From NCBI GenBank assembly GCA_016184125.1, contig JACPDG010000062.1, forward strand, positions 33,145-97,144: a stretch of 64,000 bases of DNA. Direction: 5' to 3'. Positions 38,215 to 46,570 of this stretch are shown one piece after another (the stretch's first letter is position 1; the number at the start of each line of letters is the position of its first letter). The translations under genes were made by a program, and so were the position numbers. The notes beneath the pieces were generated by a model. The model was not told the DNA's origin. It worked only from the letters and a program-made list of their open reading frames with translations, and made no database searches. Source of the DNA: Candidatus Rokuibacteriota bacterium. Its GTDB lineage: Bacteria; Methylomirabilota; Methylomirabilia; Rokubacteriales; CSP1-6.

Positions 38215-39072
38215 ATGAGTTCGATCCCATCGGTGTCCCCCTCGGATTCTGTCGCCGCCAGGTCGTCGCCTCCCCGGCGGGACTGGCGGCTGCTGATGAC
38301 CGAGCCGTGCGACGGGGCCACCAACATGGCGGTCGACGAGGCGCTCTTTCGTGGGCGCCAGGCCGGGACGTCGCCGCCCACGCTCCGGTGCTTCGCGTGG
38401 GATCCTCCGGCGGTATCGCTCGGGTACGGCCAGCCACTCGACGAGCACGTCGACGCGGGCGCGTGTCGCGCGCTCGGCGTGGGGATCGTCCGGCGGCCGA
38501 CGGGCGGGAGCGCGATCTATCACGACGGGCCGGAGCGTGAGCTGACGTACTGCGTGACGGCGTCGGCCGACGACCTCGGCGGCGTGACCGATCTGCTCGG
38601 CACGTACCACTGGATCGCGAGCGCGCTGTGCCGCGCGCTCCGCGATCTCGGTGCGCCCGTGGAGATCGTGGCGATCCCCGCCGGCGCGGGACCAACGCCG
38701 GCCTTCTGCTTCGCGCGCACCGGCCGCTACGAGCTGGAGATCACGGGCCGCAAGATCGTGGGCAGTGCGCAGCGCCGCCAGGGCGCCTGCTTCCTGCAAC
38801 ACGGCAGCATCATGCTCGGCGCCGACGAGCCGCGCCTGCGGGCGCTGTTCCCGACAACCGCCGATCCGCTCGCGACGATGACGACGCTCGAGGCCGCGCT
38901 CGGCCGCCGCCCGACGTGGGACGAGTGCGCCGAGCGGCTGGCGGCGGCGTTCGAGGCCGAACACGGGCTCGTGCTGCGGCCCGGCGGTCTCGACCCCGAT
39001 GAGACGGCGATGGTCGAGCGGCTCGTGCAGGAACGCTACGGGACCGGGCGATGGCTGGCGGGTGTGCCGTGA
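38215..39072 (+). CDS. Lipoate/octanoate protein ligase-transferase (LipM/LplA family)
   Basis: This 285-residue BPL/LplA-fold protein contains [34 protein letters not shown] and [18 protein letters not shown]. The Cys in AFCFART lies where LipM octanoyltransferases keep their catalytic Cys, so transfer of octanoyl from ACP to GcvH is favoured over free-lipoate ligation; this is inference. Its place behind the gcv operon supports a role in lipoylating GcvH. The stop overlaps the Nudix gene as GTGA. Confidence 0.85.
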   Translation: MSSIPSVSPSDSVAARSSPPRRDWRLLMTEPCDGATNMAVDEALFRGRQAGTSPPTLRCFAWDPPAVSLGYGQPLDEHVDAGACRALGVGIVRRPTGGSAIYHDGPERELTYCVTASADDLGGVTDLLGTYHWIASALCRALRDLGAPVEIVAIPAGAGPTPAFCFARTGRYELEITGRKIVGSAQRRQGACFLQHGSIMLGADEPRLRALFPTTADPLATMTTLEAALGRRPTWDECAERLAAAFEAEHGLVLRPGGLDPDETAMVERLVQERYGTGRWLAGVP

Positions 39073-39524
39073 CGCGCGAGTATCCTTCGCACCCGCGCGT
39101 CGGTGCCGGAGCCGTCGTGCTCCACGGCGGCCGCGTGCTGCTCGTCCGGCGCGGCGGTCAGCCGTCCCTCGGCAAGTGGACGCTGCCGGGCGGGCTCGTG
39201 GAACTCGGCGAGACGACGGCGGAGGCGGTGCGCCGGGAGCTCATGGAGGAGTGCGGCATCGACATCACGGTCGTCGGTCTGGCGGGCGTCGTCGACCGCG
39301 TCGTCCGGGACGCCGAGGGACGCGTCCGGTACCATTACGTGCTCGTGGACTATCTCGCGTCCACCGACACGGAGGAGGTCACGGCCGGCAGTGACGCCGC
39401 GGACGCGCGGTGGTTCGAGGTCGATCGTGTGCGCGAGCTCGACGTGACGGACGGGCTCGTGGACATGATCGAGCGAGCGATGGCCGTTGCCTCCGAGGGT
39501 GGCGGGCTTGGGGGGCATCGATAA
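39069..39524 (+). CDS. Nudix hydrolase
   Basis: The 151-residue protein carries a complete Nudix box, [20 protein letters not shown] followed by CGI, at residues 45-67, preceded by KWTLPGG. It hydrolyses a nucleoside diphosphate linked to another group, perhaps an ADP-ribose-type or oxidised nucleotide. GTG 39069 overlaps the previous stop. The last residues, GGGLGGHR and the TAA stop, are encoded by repeat locus 3, so the natural C-terminus was probably replaced when the repeat arrived. Confidence 0.88.
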   Translation: MTREYPSHPRVGAGAVVLHGGRVLLVRRGGQPSLGKWTLPGGLVELGETTAEAVRRELMEECGIDITVVGLAGVVDRVVRDAEGRVRYHYVLVDYLASTDTEEVTAGSDAADARWFEVDRVRELDVTDGLVDMIERAMAVASEGGGLGGHR

Positions 39525-39645
39525 TCCCCCCATGAACGCCGAGCCCGTGAACGAATCCGGTCCTCGAGCCGCGCCCCGGGTTTCCCGGGGCGGGTGCGAA
39601 CGCCCGGGGGGTTTGGGGGGCATCGATAATCCCCCCATGAAAATC
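39500..39645 (+). repeat. GC-rich palindromic repeat locus 3 (two tips)
   Basis: The exact 28-bp unit TTGGGGGGCATCGATAATCC plus CCCCATGA occurs at 39508-39535 and 39613-39640. Each folds as a GGGGGG/CCCCCC hairpin. Between them lies GCCGCGCCCCGGGTTTCCCG, a second palindromic part. It fills the gap between Nudix and pepA. Confidence 0.88.
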
Positions 39646-39647
39646 GG

Positions 39648-41147
39648 ATGAAGGTCTCCGCGCTCGGCAGGCCCCTCTCCGAGGTCGTCGCGGACGCGGT
39701 CGTGGTCGCGGCACACTCGGACGACGCGAAGCCGCCCGCGCCGCTGCGGCGGCTCGACCAGAAGCTCGGCGGCGCGCTCGTGCAGATGCTCGAGGCGGAG
39801 AAGTTCCAGGCGAAGCCGGGGTACGTCACGCACCTGCACACCGCCGGTCGCCTGCGCGCCGACCGTCTCGTCGTCGTCGGGCTCGGACCTCGCGACGGCG
39901 TCACGCCCGAGCACGTGCGCCGCGCGGCCGCCGCCGGCGTCCGTCGCGCGCGGGACCTCGGGGCCCGGCGCGTGGCGCTCGATTGCTTCGGCGAGCGGCT
40001 GGCCGTCCGCCAGCGCGCGCACGCGCTCGCCGAGGCGGCGATGCTCGCCACGTACACGTTCGAGCGGTACAAGCGCGAGAAGTCGGACAAGGTCGTCGAC
40101 GAGGTGCTCGTCGTCGCCGCCGACCCGCAGGACCCCCGCGGCGCGGCAGAGGGCGTGCGCACCGGCACGATCTTCGGCGCGGCGACGAACTTCGCCCGGG
40201 ACCTGGTGAACGGCCCCGCCAACGACGTGCATCCGACGCGCCTCGCGGAGGTCGCGGGCGAGATCGCCCGTGACGGCGGGCTCGGCCTGCGCGTCTACGA
40301 GCGGGCCGAGTGCGAGAAGCTGGGCATGGGCGCGTTCCTCGGCGTGTCCGCCGGCAGCCTCCAGCCGCCGAAGTTCATCCACCTGACGTACGCGCCGTCC
40401 GGTCGCGCGCGAAAGCGCGTGGTCGTCGTCGGCAAGGGCGTCACGTTCGACGCCGGGGGCCTGGACCTCAAGACCGCCGACGGCATGCTGCGCATGAAGG
40501 ACGACATGGCCGGCGGCGCGGCGGTGCTCGCGATCATGCGCGCGCTGCCGGCGCTCAAGCCGCGCGTGGAGGTGCACGGGCTGATCGCGGCCACCGAGAA
40601 CATGCCGTCGGGATCCGCGATCCGCCCGGGGGACGTGCTCCGCGCGATGAACGGCACGACGATCGAGATCGGCAACACGGACGCCGAGGGGCGGCTCACG
40701 CTGGCCGACGCGCTCGCGTACGCCGCCAAGCACATCGAGCCCGACGAGGCGATCGACGTCGCCACGCTCACCGGCGCCGTCGGTGCGGCGCTCGGGCCGC
40801 TGTGCGCGGGGCTCTTCGCGAACGACGAGCGGCTCGCGGAGCGGCTGGTGACCGCGGCGAGCATGACCGGCGAGCGGCTGTGGCGGCTGCCGCTCGTCGA
40901 CGACTACCGCGAGTACCTCCGGAGCGACGTCGCCGACATCAACAACGTCGCCCGCGGCGTGGGCGGCGGCGCGATCAACGCGGCCGTCTTCCTCCGGGAG
41001 TTCGTGGGTGGCATGCGATGGGCGCATCTCGACATCGCCGCGACCGCGTTCACCGAGAAGGAGGGCCCGCTCCAGCCCAAGGGGGCAACGGGCGTGATGG
41101 TCCGCACGCTGCTCGCGTACCTGACGGCGGACGCGGAGAGTCGATAG
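39648..41147 (+). CDS. pepA: Leucyl aminopeptidase (cytosol aminopeptidase)
   Basis: This M17 metallopeptidase has 499 residues. The catalytic domain shows VVVVGKGVTFDAGGLDLKTA, MLRMKDDMAGGAAVLAIMRA, the metal and catalytic residues in GNTDAEGRLTLADALAYA, and DVATLTGAVGAALG. The N-terminal domain is the usual regulatory or DNA-binding one. ATG 39648 sits directly behind repeat locus 3 with no clear ribosome site. A four-codon ORF starting in the repeat at 39637 ends with ATGA overlap on this start. Confidence 0.94.
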   Translation: MKVSALGRPLSEVVADAVVVAAHSDDAKPPAPLRRLDQKLGGALVQMLEAEKFQAKPGYVTHLHTAGRLRADRLVVVGLGPRDGVTPEHVRRAAAAGVRRARDLGARRVALDCFGERLAVRQRAHALAEAAMLATYTFERYKREKSDKVVDEVLVVAADPQDPRGAAEGVRTGTIFGAATNFARDLVNGPANDVHPTRLAEVAGEIARDGGLGLRVYERAECEKLGMGAFLGVSAGSLQPPKFIHLTYAPSGRARKRVVVVGKGVTFDAGGLDLKTADGMLRMKDDMAGGAAVLAIMRALPALKPRVEVHGLIAATENMPSGSAIRPGDVLRAMNGTTIEIGNTDAEGRLTLADALAYAAKHIEPDEAIDVATLTGAVGAALGPLCAGLFANDERLAERLVTAASMTGERLWRLPLVDDYREYLRSDVADINNVARGVGGGAINAAVFLREFVGGMRWAHLDIAATAFTEKEGPLQPKGATGVMVRTLLAYLTADAESR

Positions 41148-41149
41148 GC

Positions 41150-42001
41150 ATGGCCGGCGTCGATCTGCACTCGCACACCACGGCGTCCGACGGCGCGCTG
41201 GCGCCGCGCGACCTGGTCCGCCTCGCCGTGCGCCACGGGGTTCGCGTGCTGGCGATCACCGACCACGACTCCACGGACGGCATCCCCGAGGCGCTCGAGG
41301 AAGCGGCCAGGCACCCGCCCCTCACGATCGTGCCGGGCCTCGAGATCAACTGCGACGTGTCCGATGCCGCGGGCCGGACGACCGAGGTCCACGTCCTCGG
41401 CTACTTCGTTCGCTACGAGGAGCCGTGGTTCCAGGAGTTCCTTCGCGAGCAGCGCGTCGAGCGGGTCGCGCGGGTGCACCGCATCGCCGAGCGGCTCGCC
41501 GAGCTCGGCATGCCGATCGACCCGGCGGAGGTCTTCGCGCTGGTCCAGGAGGGATCGCCCGGGCGCCCGCACGTCGCGCAGGTCATGGTGAACCACGGCT
41601 ACGTCAAGTCCATCCGGGACGCATTCGACCGGTACCTGCACGCGAACGGTCCCGCCAACGTCCCGCGCAAGCGGCTGACGCCCGAGGACGCGATCCGCGT
41701 CATCCGGAAGGCCGGCGGTGTCCCGGTCCTCGCGCACCCGGGTGTCGCGGACCGGGACGACATGATCCCCGGGTTGATCGAGGCCGGACTCGGCGGCATC
41801 GAGGCGTACTACGCGGAGCACTCCGCCGTCCAGGCGGCGACGTACGTCGAGACGTGCCGCACGCACGGGCTGGTCGCCACGGGCGGCTCCGACTACCACG
41901 GCACGCAGACCGGCCGCCTCCATCCGCCGGGGACACCATCCGTGCCGATGGCCGCGTGGGAGGCGCTCAAGCAGGCGGCCGCGCGCGCAGCGAACGCGTG
42001 A
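41150..42001 (+). CDS. PHP-domain phosphoesterase (TrpH/YciV-like)
   Basis: This is a PHP protein of 283 residues. The metal ligands are visible in VDLHSHTTASDGALAPRDL, ITDHDSTDG, VPGLEINCD, VPVLAHPGV and GSDYHG. Relatives remove 5' nucleotides from RNA or hydrolyse 3',5'-nucleoside bisphosphates. It starts two bases after pepA, and its stop overlaps the next gene as GTGA. Confidence 0.9.
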   Translation: MAGVDLHSHTTASDGALAPRDLVRLAVRHGVRVLAITDHDSTDGIPEALEEAARHPPLTIVPGLEINCDVSDAAGRTTEVHVLGYFVRYEEPWFQEFLREQRVERVARVHRIAERLAELGMPIDPAEVFALVQEGSPGRPHVAQVMVNHGYVKSIRDAFDRYLHANGPANVPRKRLTPEDAIRVIRKAGGVPVLAHPGVADRDDMIPGLIEAGLGGIEAYYAEHSAVQAATYVETCRTHGLVATGGSDYHGTQTGRLHPPGTPSVPMAAWEALKQAAARAANA

Positions 42002-42375
42002 ACGCGCAGGTCTTCGGATTTCACGACGACTTCGACACGAAGAAGGCGCTGCGCTTCTTCTCGGAGCGGCGCATCCCGGTGCACTTCGTGAACCTCGACG
42101 AGCGCCCGGCGTCGCGCGGCGAGCTCAGGCGCTTCGCGGACAAGTTCGGCGCGAAAGCGCTGATCAACCGCGAGGCCCCGCGCTTCAAGGCCCTCGCGCT
42201 CCATGTCGCCGGTGACTCGCCCGAGCGCCTGCTCGAGCGCGCGCTCGCCGAGCCGCGGCTGCTGCGCACCCCGCTCGTGCGGATCGGCCAGCGGGTGTCG
42301 ATCGGCCACGCGCCGGATGACTGGAAGGCCGCACTGGACGCCGCACGGGGGTCTCACTCGCAGGGAAGGACGTGA
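41998..42375 (+). CDS. ArsC/Spx-like thioredoxin-fold protein lacking the active Cys
   Basis: The 125-residue product aligns by pattern with the ArsC-like family: an N-terminal strand, then DTKKALRFFSERRIPVHFVN, FADKFGAKALINRE and the TPLVRIGQRVSIGHAPDDW C-terminal strand-helix. The CXXC/CXXS-type Cys expected near residue 9 is replaced by GFHDDFDTKK, so arsenate reduction is unlikely and a binding or regulatory role is more plausible. GTG 41998 overlaps the PHP gene. The C-terminus abuts repeat locus 4. Confidence 0.75.
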   Translation: MNAQVFGFHDDFDTKKALRFFSERRIPVHFVNLDERPASRGELRRFADKFGAKALINREAPRFKALALHVAGDSPERLLERALAEPRLLRTPLVRIGQRVSIGHAPDDWKAALDAARGSHSQGRT

Positions 42376-42540
42376 GTCGCAGAGCGTCGCGGGGACCCGC
42401 GGCGCTCTGCAAGCGTCGGGGGGTGTGGGGGGCCATGTCGGGGCGTGGCCGGGCGTGAACCCGAGCCCCGGCCCGGGTTTCCCGGGCCGGGTGCGAGCGA
42501 TGGGGGGGTGTGGGGGGCCATGTCGGGGCCCCCCACTACA
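42376..42540 (+). repeat. GC-rich palindromic repeat locus 4 (two tips)
   Basis: GGGGGGTGTGGGGGGCCATG followed by TCGGGG occurs at about 42418-42443 and again at about 42504-42529, with palindromic CCCGGCCCGGGTTTCCCGGG between. It lies between convergent genes and could act as a bidirectional terminator. Confidence 0.85.
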
Positions 42541-44295
42541 TCAGTCTGCGGTCACCCGCAAGACTTCGTCGAGCGTCGTGACGCCCTCGAGCGCCTTCGC
42601 GAGCCCGACCTCGCGCAGCGTGCGCATGCCCTGGTTGCGCGCGACCTGCCGGATCTCGCCTGCCGGTGCGCTCCCCATGATGAGGTCGCAGATCTCGGGG
42701 GTGACCGGCATCACCTCGTAGAGCGCGACGCGGCCCTTCATGCCGCTGAAGTGACAGCTCGAGCAGCCCTTCGCCGCGTAGAGGAGGGCGGTCCCGCCGC
42801 GGTCCGGCATGTACCCGTAGGCGGCGAGATGATCCTCCGGGATCTCGTAGGGCTGCCGGCAGTCGGCGCAAACCTTCCGCACGAGGCGCTGGGCCACGAC
42901 GAGCCTCAACGCGGACGAGATGAGAAACGGCGGAAGTCCCATGTCCAGGAGGCGCGCGATCGTGGCCGGGCAGTTGTTCGTGTGGAGCGTCGAGAGCACG
43001 AGGTGGCCGGTCAGCGCGGCGCGGACCGCCATGTGCGCGGTCTCGGTGTCGCGCATCTCGCCGACGAGGATGATGTTCGGATCGTGGCGCAGGAACGAGC
43101 GGAGCGCCGCCGCGAACGTGAGCCCGATCTCTTCCTTGACCTGCACCTGGTTGATGCCGCGCAGGTTGTACTCGACGGGGTCCTCGAGGGTGACGATGTG
43201 GACCTCGGGCGTGTTGAGCGTCTGGAGCGCCGAGTAGAGCGTGGTGGTCTTGCCGGAGCTCGTCGGTCCCGTGATCAGGATCACGCCGTTCGGGCTGCGG
43301 ACGGCCTGCTCGAACTGCGAGAGGGCCCACGGCTCCAGCCCCAGCTGCCCGAGGTCGAGCTTGAGCGCGTCCTTGTCGAGCAGCCGCAGCGCGACGCTCT
43401 CGCCGAAGACCGTCGGCAGGACCGAGACGCGAAAATCGACCTCGCGGCCGTTGTGCCGGAACTTGATGCGTCCGTCCTGCGGCAGCCGGCGCTCCGCGAT
43501 GTCCAGGCTGGCCATGATCTTGACGCGCGAGACGATCGCGGATTCGAGCCGCTTGGGAGACGTCATCAGCTCGGCGAGCATGCCGTCGGTGCGGATGCGG
43601 ACGCGCAGGCAGTTCTCCGCGGGATCCAGGTGCACGTCGGACGCGCCGCGCCGCACGGCCTCGTCGAGAACGAGGTTGACCAGGCGGACGACCGGCGCCT
43701 GGTCGGCCGACGCGCGCAGGTCCGCGGTGTCGTCGCCCGTCCGCGAGCGTTCCGTGTGCCTCGCCTCCGTCTCGGCGAGCGCGAGCACGTCCTGCAGGTA
43801 GTCGGTGCCGGGCTCGTAGCACTCCTCGATCTGCTTGCGGATCGCGGACGACGCCGCGAGCGCCGGCGCGACGCGCAGGCCCGTACGGAACGACACCTCG
43901 TCGAGCGCCGAGAGGTTCGTCGGGTCCGCCATCGCGAGCGTCAGCGACGCCGCGGCGCGGCTCACCGGGATGACGTCGTACTTCCGCGCGATCGCCGCGG
44001 GGACGAGCTTGAGGAGGTCGGGCGGGATCTGGTCCGGAATCTCGACGAGCGGAACGCGGTACTGACGGGAGAGGAACTGGAGCAGCTGCTCTTCGGTCAG
44101 GAGCCCGAGGCGCACGAGGACGGCGCCGAGCTTGTCGTCGGACCTGACCTGCTCGGCGACCGCCTGCCCGAGCTGCTCGGGCGTGACGATGCCCTCGGCC
44201 AGCAGCAGGTCGCCGAGTCGTCGGCCGAATTGTTGAGGCTCCCGCATCACGCCCTGGCGAGCGTTCGACGTGGCCTCATGACTCTCGAGCCTCAA
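42541..44295 (-). CDS. pilB: Type IV pilus / type II secretion ATPase (PilB/GspE family)
   Basis: The 584-residue ATPase has an N-terminal MshEN-type domain (FGRRLGDLLLAEGIVTPEQL; KLGAVLVRLGLLTEEQLLQF) that may bind c-di-GMP. Walker A is GPTSSGKTTTLYSA, the Asp box SDVHLDPAENCLRVR, the Walker B region NIILVGEMRDTETA and the His box LSTLHTNNCPATI. A zinc-binding tetra-Cys is formed by VCADCRQ and GCSSCHF. It powers pilus extension or pseudopilus assembly. No other pilus genes are nearby. Met 17 is an alternative start. Confidence 0.92.
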   Translation of the reverse strand: MRLESHEATSNARQGVMREPQQFGRRLGDLLLAEGIVTPEQLGQAVAEQVRSDDKLGAVLVRLGLLTEEQLLQFLSRQYRVPLVEIPDQIPPDLLKLVPAAIARKYDVIPVSRAAASLTLAMADPTNLSALDEVSFRTGLRVAPALAASSAIRKQIEECYEPGTDYLQDVLALAETEARHTERSRTGDDTADLRASADQAPVVRLVNLVLDEAVRRGASDVHLDPAENCLRVRIRTDGMLAELMTSPKRLESAIVSRVKIMASLDIAERRLPQDGRIKFRHNGREVDFRVSVLPTVFGESVALRLLDKDALKLDLGQLGLEPWALSQFEQAVRSPNGVILITGPTSSGKTTTLYSALQTLNTPEVHIVTLEDPVEYNLRGINQVQVKEEIGLTFAAALRSFLRHDPNIILVGEMRDTETAHMAVRAALTGHLVLSTLHTNNCPATIARLLDMGLPPFLISSALRLVVAQRLVRKVCADCRQPYEIPEDHLAAYGYMPDRGGTALLYAAKGCSSCHFSGMKGRVALYEVMPVTPEICDLIMGSAPAGEIRQVARNQGMRTLREVGLAKALEGVTTLDEVLRVTAD

Positions 44296-44532
44296 TGGAC
44301 CATCCTTTCGCTCTCACGGCTTCCGGCGCGGGCGCCCAGCACAATGCAAACCGAGCACCACGAGGTGTGACATGCCGAATTGCCTCGGCGTACGCCATTT
44401 CGCGCATTCACCGGCGGTCGGCCCGCGCGGGTGGACGAATGGTGACCGATCCCCGGGGGATGATTCCTGGCCGACGGAAAAGGGCTGACCGCGGAGGGGC
44501 GCCGCGATAGGCTGAGCGGGCGAGACGGGCGG
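44296..44532. other. Divergent intergenic region, pilB / SDR
   Basis: The 237 bases between divergent starts hold no gene. The only visible elements are a near-palindrome ATCCCCGGGGGAT at about 44452 and a weak GATAGG -10-like sequence at about 44506. Confidence 0.4.
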
Positions 44533-45354
44533 ATGAGCGATTTCTCGGGCCAAGTCATCTTCATCACCGGGGCGTCGTCGGGCATCGGCGCGGCGCTCGT
44601 GCGAGAGCTCGCACGGCGCGGCGCGGACGTCGGCCTGGCGGCTCGCCGCGTCGAGCGGCTCGAGTCGCTCGCCGCCGAGCTGCGGGGGCAGGGCCGCAAG
44701 GCGGTCGCCGTCCGGTGCGACGTGACGCGCGACGGTGACGTGGAGGGTGCCGTCGCGGCGGTCCGCGAGGCGATCGGTCCGATCAGCGTCGCGGTCGCGA
44801 ACGCCGGGTTCGGTGTCGCCGGCACCGTCGAGCGGCTGACGCTCGAGGACTACCGCCGTCAGTTCGAGACGAACGTCTTCGGGGTGTTGCGCACGATCCA
44901 CGCGACGCTCGACGACGTCAAGCGCACGCGCGGCCGGTTGGTCATCATCGGCAGCGTCAGCGGTCACGTGGGACTTCCGAACGTCTCGGCGTACGCGATG
45001 AGCAAGTTCGCGGTCCGCGCGCTCGCGCAGTCCCTCGGTCACGAGCTGGCGCGCCACGGCGCGTCCGTCACGCTGATCAGCCCGGGCTTCGTCGAGAGCG
45101 AGATCCGCCGCGTGGACAACCGCGGCGTCCTGCATCCCGATGCGCCGGACACCGTTCCGGGTCGCCTCCGCATGCCGACCGACCGCGCAGCCCGGCAGAT
45201 CGCGGATGCCGTGGCCCGCCGGCGCTCCGAAGCCGTCATCACCCTGCACGGCAAGGTCGCCGTGTTCTTCCAGCGGCACACACCGTGGCTGGTGTCCGCC
45301 GCCGTGCGCCGGCTCGCGCTGAAGGGACGGCGCGAGCCCGGACGAGAGGGCTGA
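44533..45354 (+). CDS. Short-chain dehydrogenase/reductase
   Basis: This is a classical SDR of 273 residues: cofactor loop ITGASSGIGAALVREL, NAGFG at residue about 96, catalytic Ser in IIGSVSGHVG, and the YAMSK active-site Tyr-Lys. The PGFVESEI stretch follows. The C-terminal extension PWLVSAAVRRLALK resembles membrane-associated SDRs. NADP preference is suggested by AARRVERL after beta-2. The substrate is unknown. It is convergent with the hotdog gene. Confidence 0.9.
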   Translation: MSDFSGQVIFITGASSGIGAALVRELARRGADVGLAARRVERLESLAAELRGQGRKAVAVRCDVTRDGDVEGAVAAVREAIGPISVAVANAGFGVAGTVERLTLEDYRRQFETNVFGVLRTIHATLDDVKRTRGRLVIIGSVSGHVGLPNVSAYAMSKFAVRALAQSLGHELARHGASVTLISPGFVESEIRRVDNRGVLHPDAPDTVPGRLRMPTDRAARQIADAVARRRSEAVITLHGKVAVFFQRHTPWLVSAAVRRLALKGRREPGREG

Positions 45355-45391
45355 GCGGCGCGCGCAGTCGCGCACCGCGCGCGCCTGCCGC

Positions 45392-46354
45392 TCAGCCGAG
45401 ATACGCCGGGAACACCCGGCGGATCACCTCCGGCGCGTTGACGGACAGCAATCCATTCACCAGGCGGCGCGCGGCCCCTCGCACGGCGACGAACACGATG
45501 CGGCCCGTGGCGACGACGTTGCCATGATCCTCGGGCGCGGCCGCGCGCCCCTCGAACAGGCGCACCTCGGTCGCCAGGTAGCGGGAGTCGTCAGGCGCCG
45601 GGACGACATGCGCGCGCTCTCCGATGACCGTCAGCGGCCGTCCGAATGCGGGTCGTCGCGCCAGCGAGACGTCGAGGACGGTCGTCATTCCCGACTCGCC
45701 GGTCGCGAGCGCACCGAGCCAGAACGCGGCCTCGTCGAGCAGCGAGGTGACCGCGGCGACCGCGAGCGATCCGTCCGAGCGCCCGAATGCCGGGCGCGGG
45801 TGCCAGGTGCCGCGTACGGAGCGCTCGTCGAAGCGGAGCTGCGCCCGGAGCCCGAGGCCGTTGTCCACGCCGCAGACGAAGCACGTCGACGAGACGGGCA
45901 GTGGCTGATCCGACATCATGGGGGGCCCCGAAATGGCCCCCCAAACCCCCCAGCGCTCGGAGCCGTCCCGGGGAACCCGGGACGGCCCTCGATGACCGGA
46001 TTCGTTCACGCGTTCTGCCGGCACGGGCGGCGTCGGACCGTTCCACCCCGTCACGCGCCCGTCGACCAGCAGGGCACCCGACGCGTCCAGCAGTCGACAC
46101 GCGACGCCATCCGTGGCCGGCGTGACGGCGAGGCGGAGCGGCGCCCCGAGGGGGACGCGCTTGACGTAGTGGCCCACGATGTGTCCGTGTCCGGCGTCGC
46201 CGGCCGCAGCATCGAAGAGCGCGAGCACGGTGCCGCCATGCGCCATGCCCGGCAAGCCCTGGAACGCGGGCGGCAGCGTCACGGAACGGTCGTCGCCGTC
46301 GCCGCCACCGAGCGCGTTCCGGAAGACGTCATCGACGCGGGTCGCGTCGCTCAC
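45392..46354 (-). CDS. Two hotdog thioesterase domains joined in frame through a repeat
   Basis: From GTG 46354 the frame is open for 320 codons. Residues 1-110 form one hotdog module (AFQGLPGMAHGGTVLALFDA with the HGG loop). A segment of about 25 residues encoded by repeat locus 5 follows (GSERWGVWGAISGPP). Then comes a second module from ATG 45919 (STCFVCGVDNGLGLRAQLRF; LLDEAAFWLGALATG). The second module has its own ATG at the repeat edge, so two separate genes, the first without a stop, are equally possible. PaaI-like thioesterase function is inferred. The frame is open further upstream to 46660 without homology. Confidence 0.7.
   Translation of the reverse strand: MSDATRVDDVFRNALGGGDGDDRSVTLPPAFQGLPGMAHGGTVLALFDAAAGDAGHGHIVGHYVKRVPLGAPLRLAVTPATDGVACRLLDASGALLVDGRVTGWNGPTPPVPAERVNESGHRGPSRVPRDGSERWGVWGAISGPPMMSDQPLPVSSTCFVCGVDNGLGLRAQLRFDERSVRGTWHPRPAFGRSDGSLAVAAVTSLLDEAAFWLGALATGESGMTTVLDVSLARRPAFGRPLTVIGERAHVVPAPDDSRYLATEVRLFEGRAAAPEDHGNVVATGRIVFVAVRGAARRLVNGLLSVNAPEVIRRVFPAYLG
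45918..45998 (-). repeat. GC-rich palindromic repeat locus 5 (inside hotdog ORF)
   Basis: This is a reverse-oriented single element, GGGGGGCCCCGAAATGGCCC then CCCAAACCCCCCAGCGCTCG and the GGGACGGC stem. It is translated in frame within the hotdog ORF, and the downstream ATG sits at its edge. Confidence 0.85.
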
Positions 46355-46384
46355 GGCCCCGGATCCCGACCCGAGTGGATCCCG

Positions 46385-46528
46385 TGGTCGAGGCGGGCCC
46401 CGGCTTTGTCGGGTGCGTCCCCGCACCCCCCGGGGCTCGCCGAGCGCCGGGGCCGGGGGAGCACGAGGGGGGCGTGAGCCCCTTCGTACCAGTGTCGGGG
46501 GCTTCGGGAGTCCCCCCATGACAAGAAT
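46385..46528 (+). repeat. GC-rich palindromic repeat locus 6
   Basis: This is a variant element in the divergent gap between the hotdog ORF and the MFS gene: GGTCGAGGCGGGCCCCGG, GGGTGCG/CGCACCC inverted repeat, GCCGGGGCCGGGGGAGCACG, and a tip GTCGGGGGCTTCGGGAGTCC ending CCCCATGA. Nothing else is seen in 46355-46570. Confidence 0.75.
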
Positions 46529-46570
46529 GTCGCACGCGCCGCACGATATCATGGCGCTCGTGCCCGCCCG

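Noticed and set aside
36272-38695. 807-codon minus-strand frame opposite gcvPB and lipM
   Set aside because: It is low-complexity Arg-rich sequence antisense to conserved genes, with no plausible start or domain.
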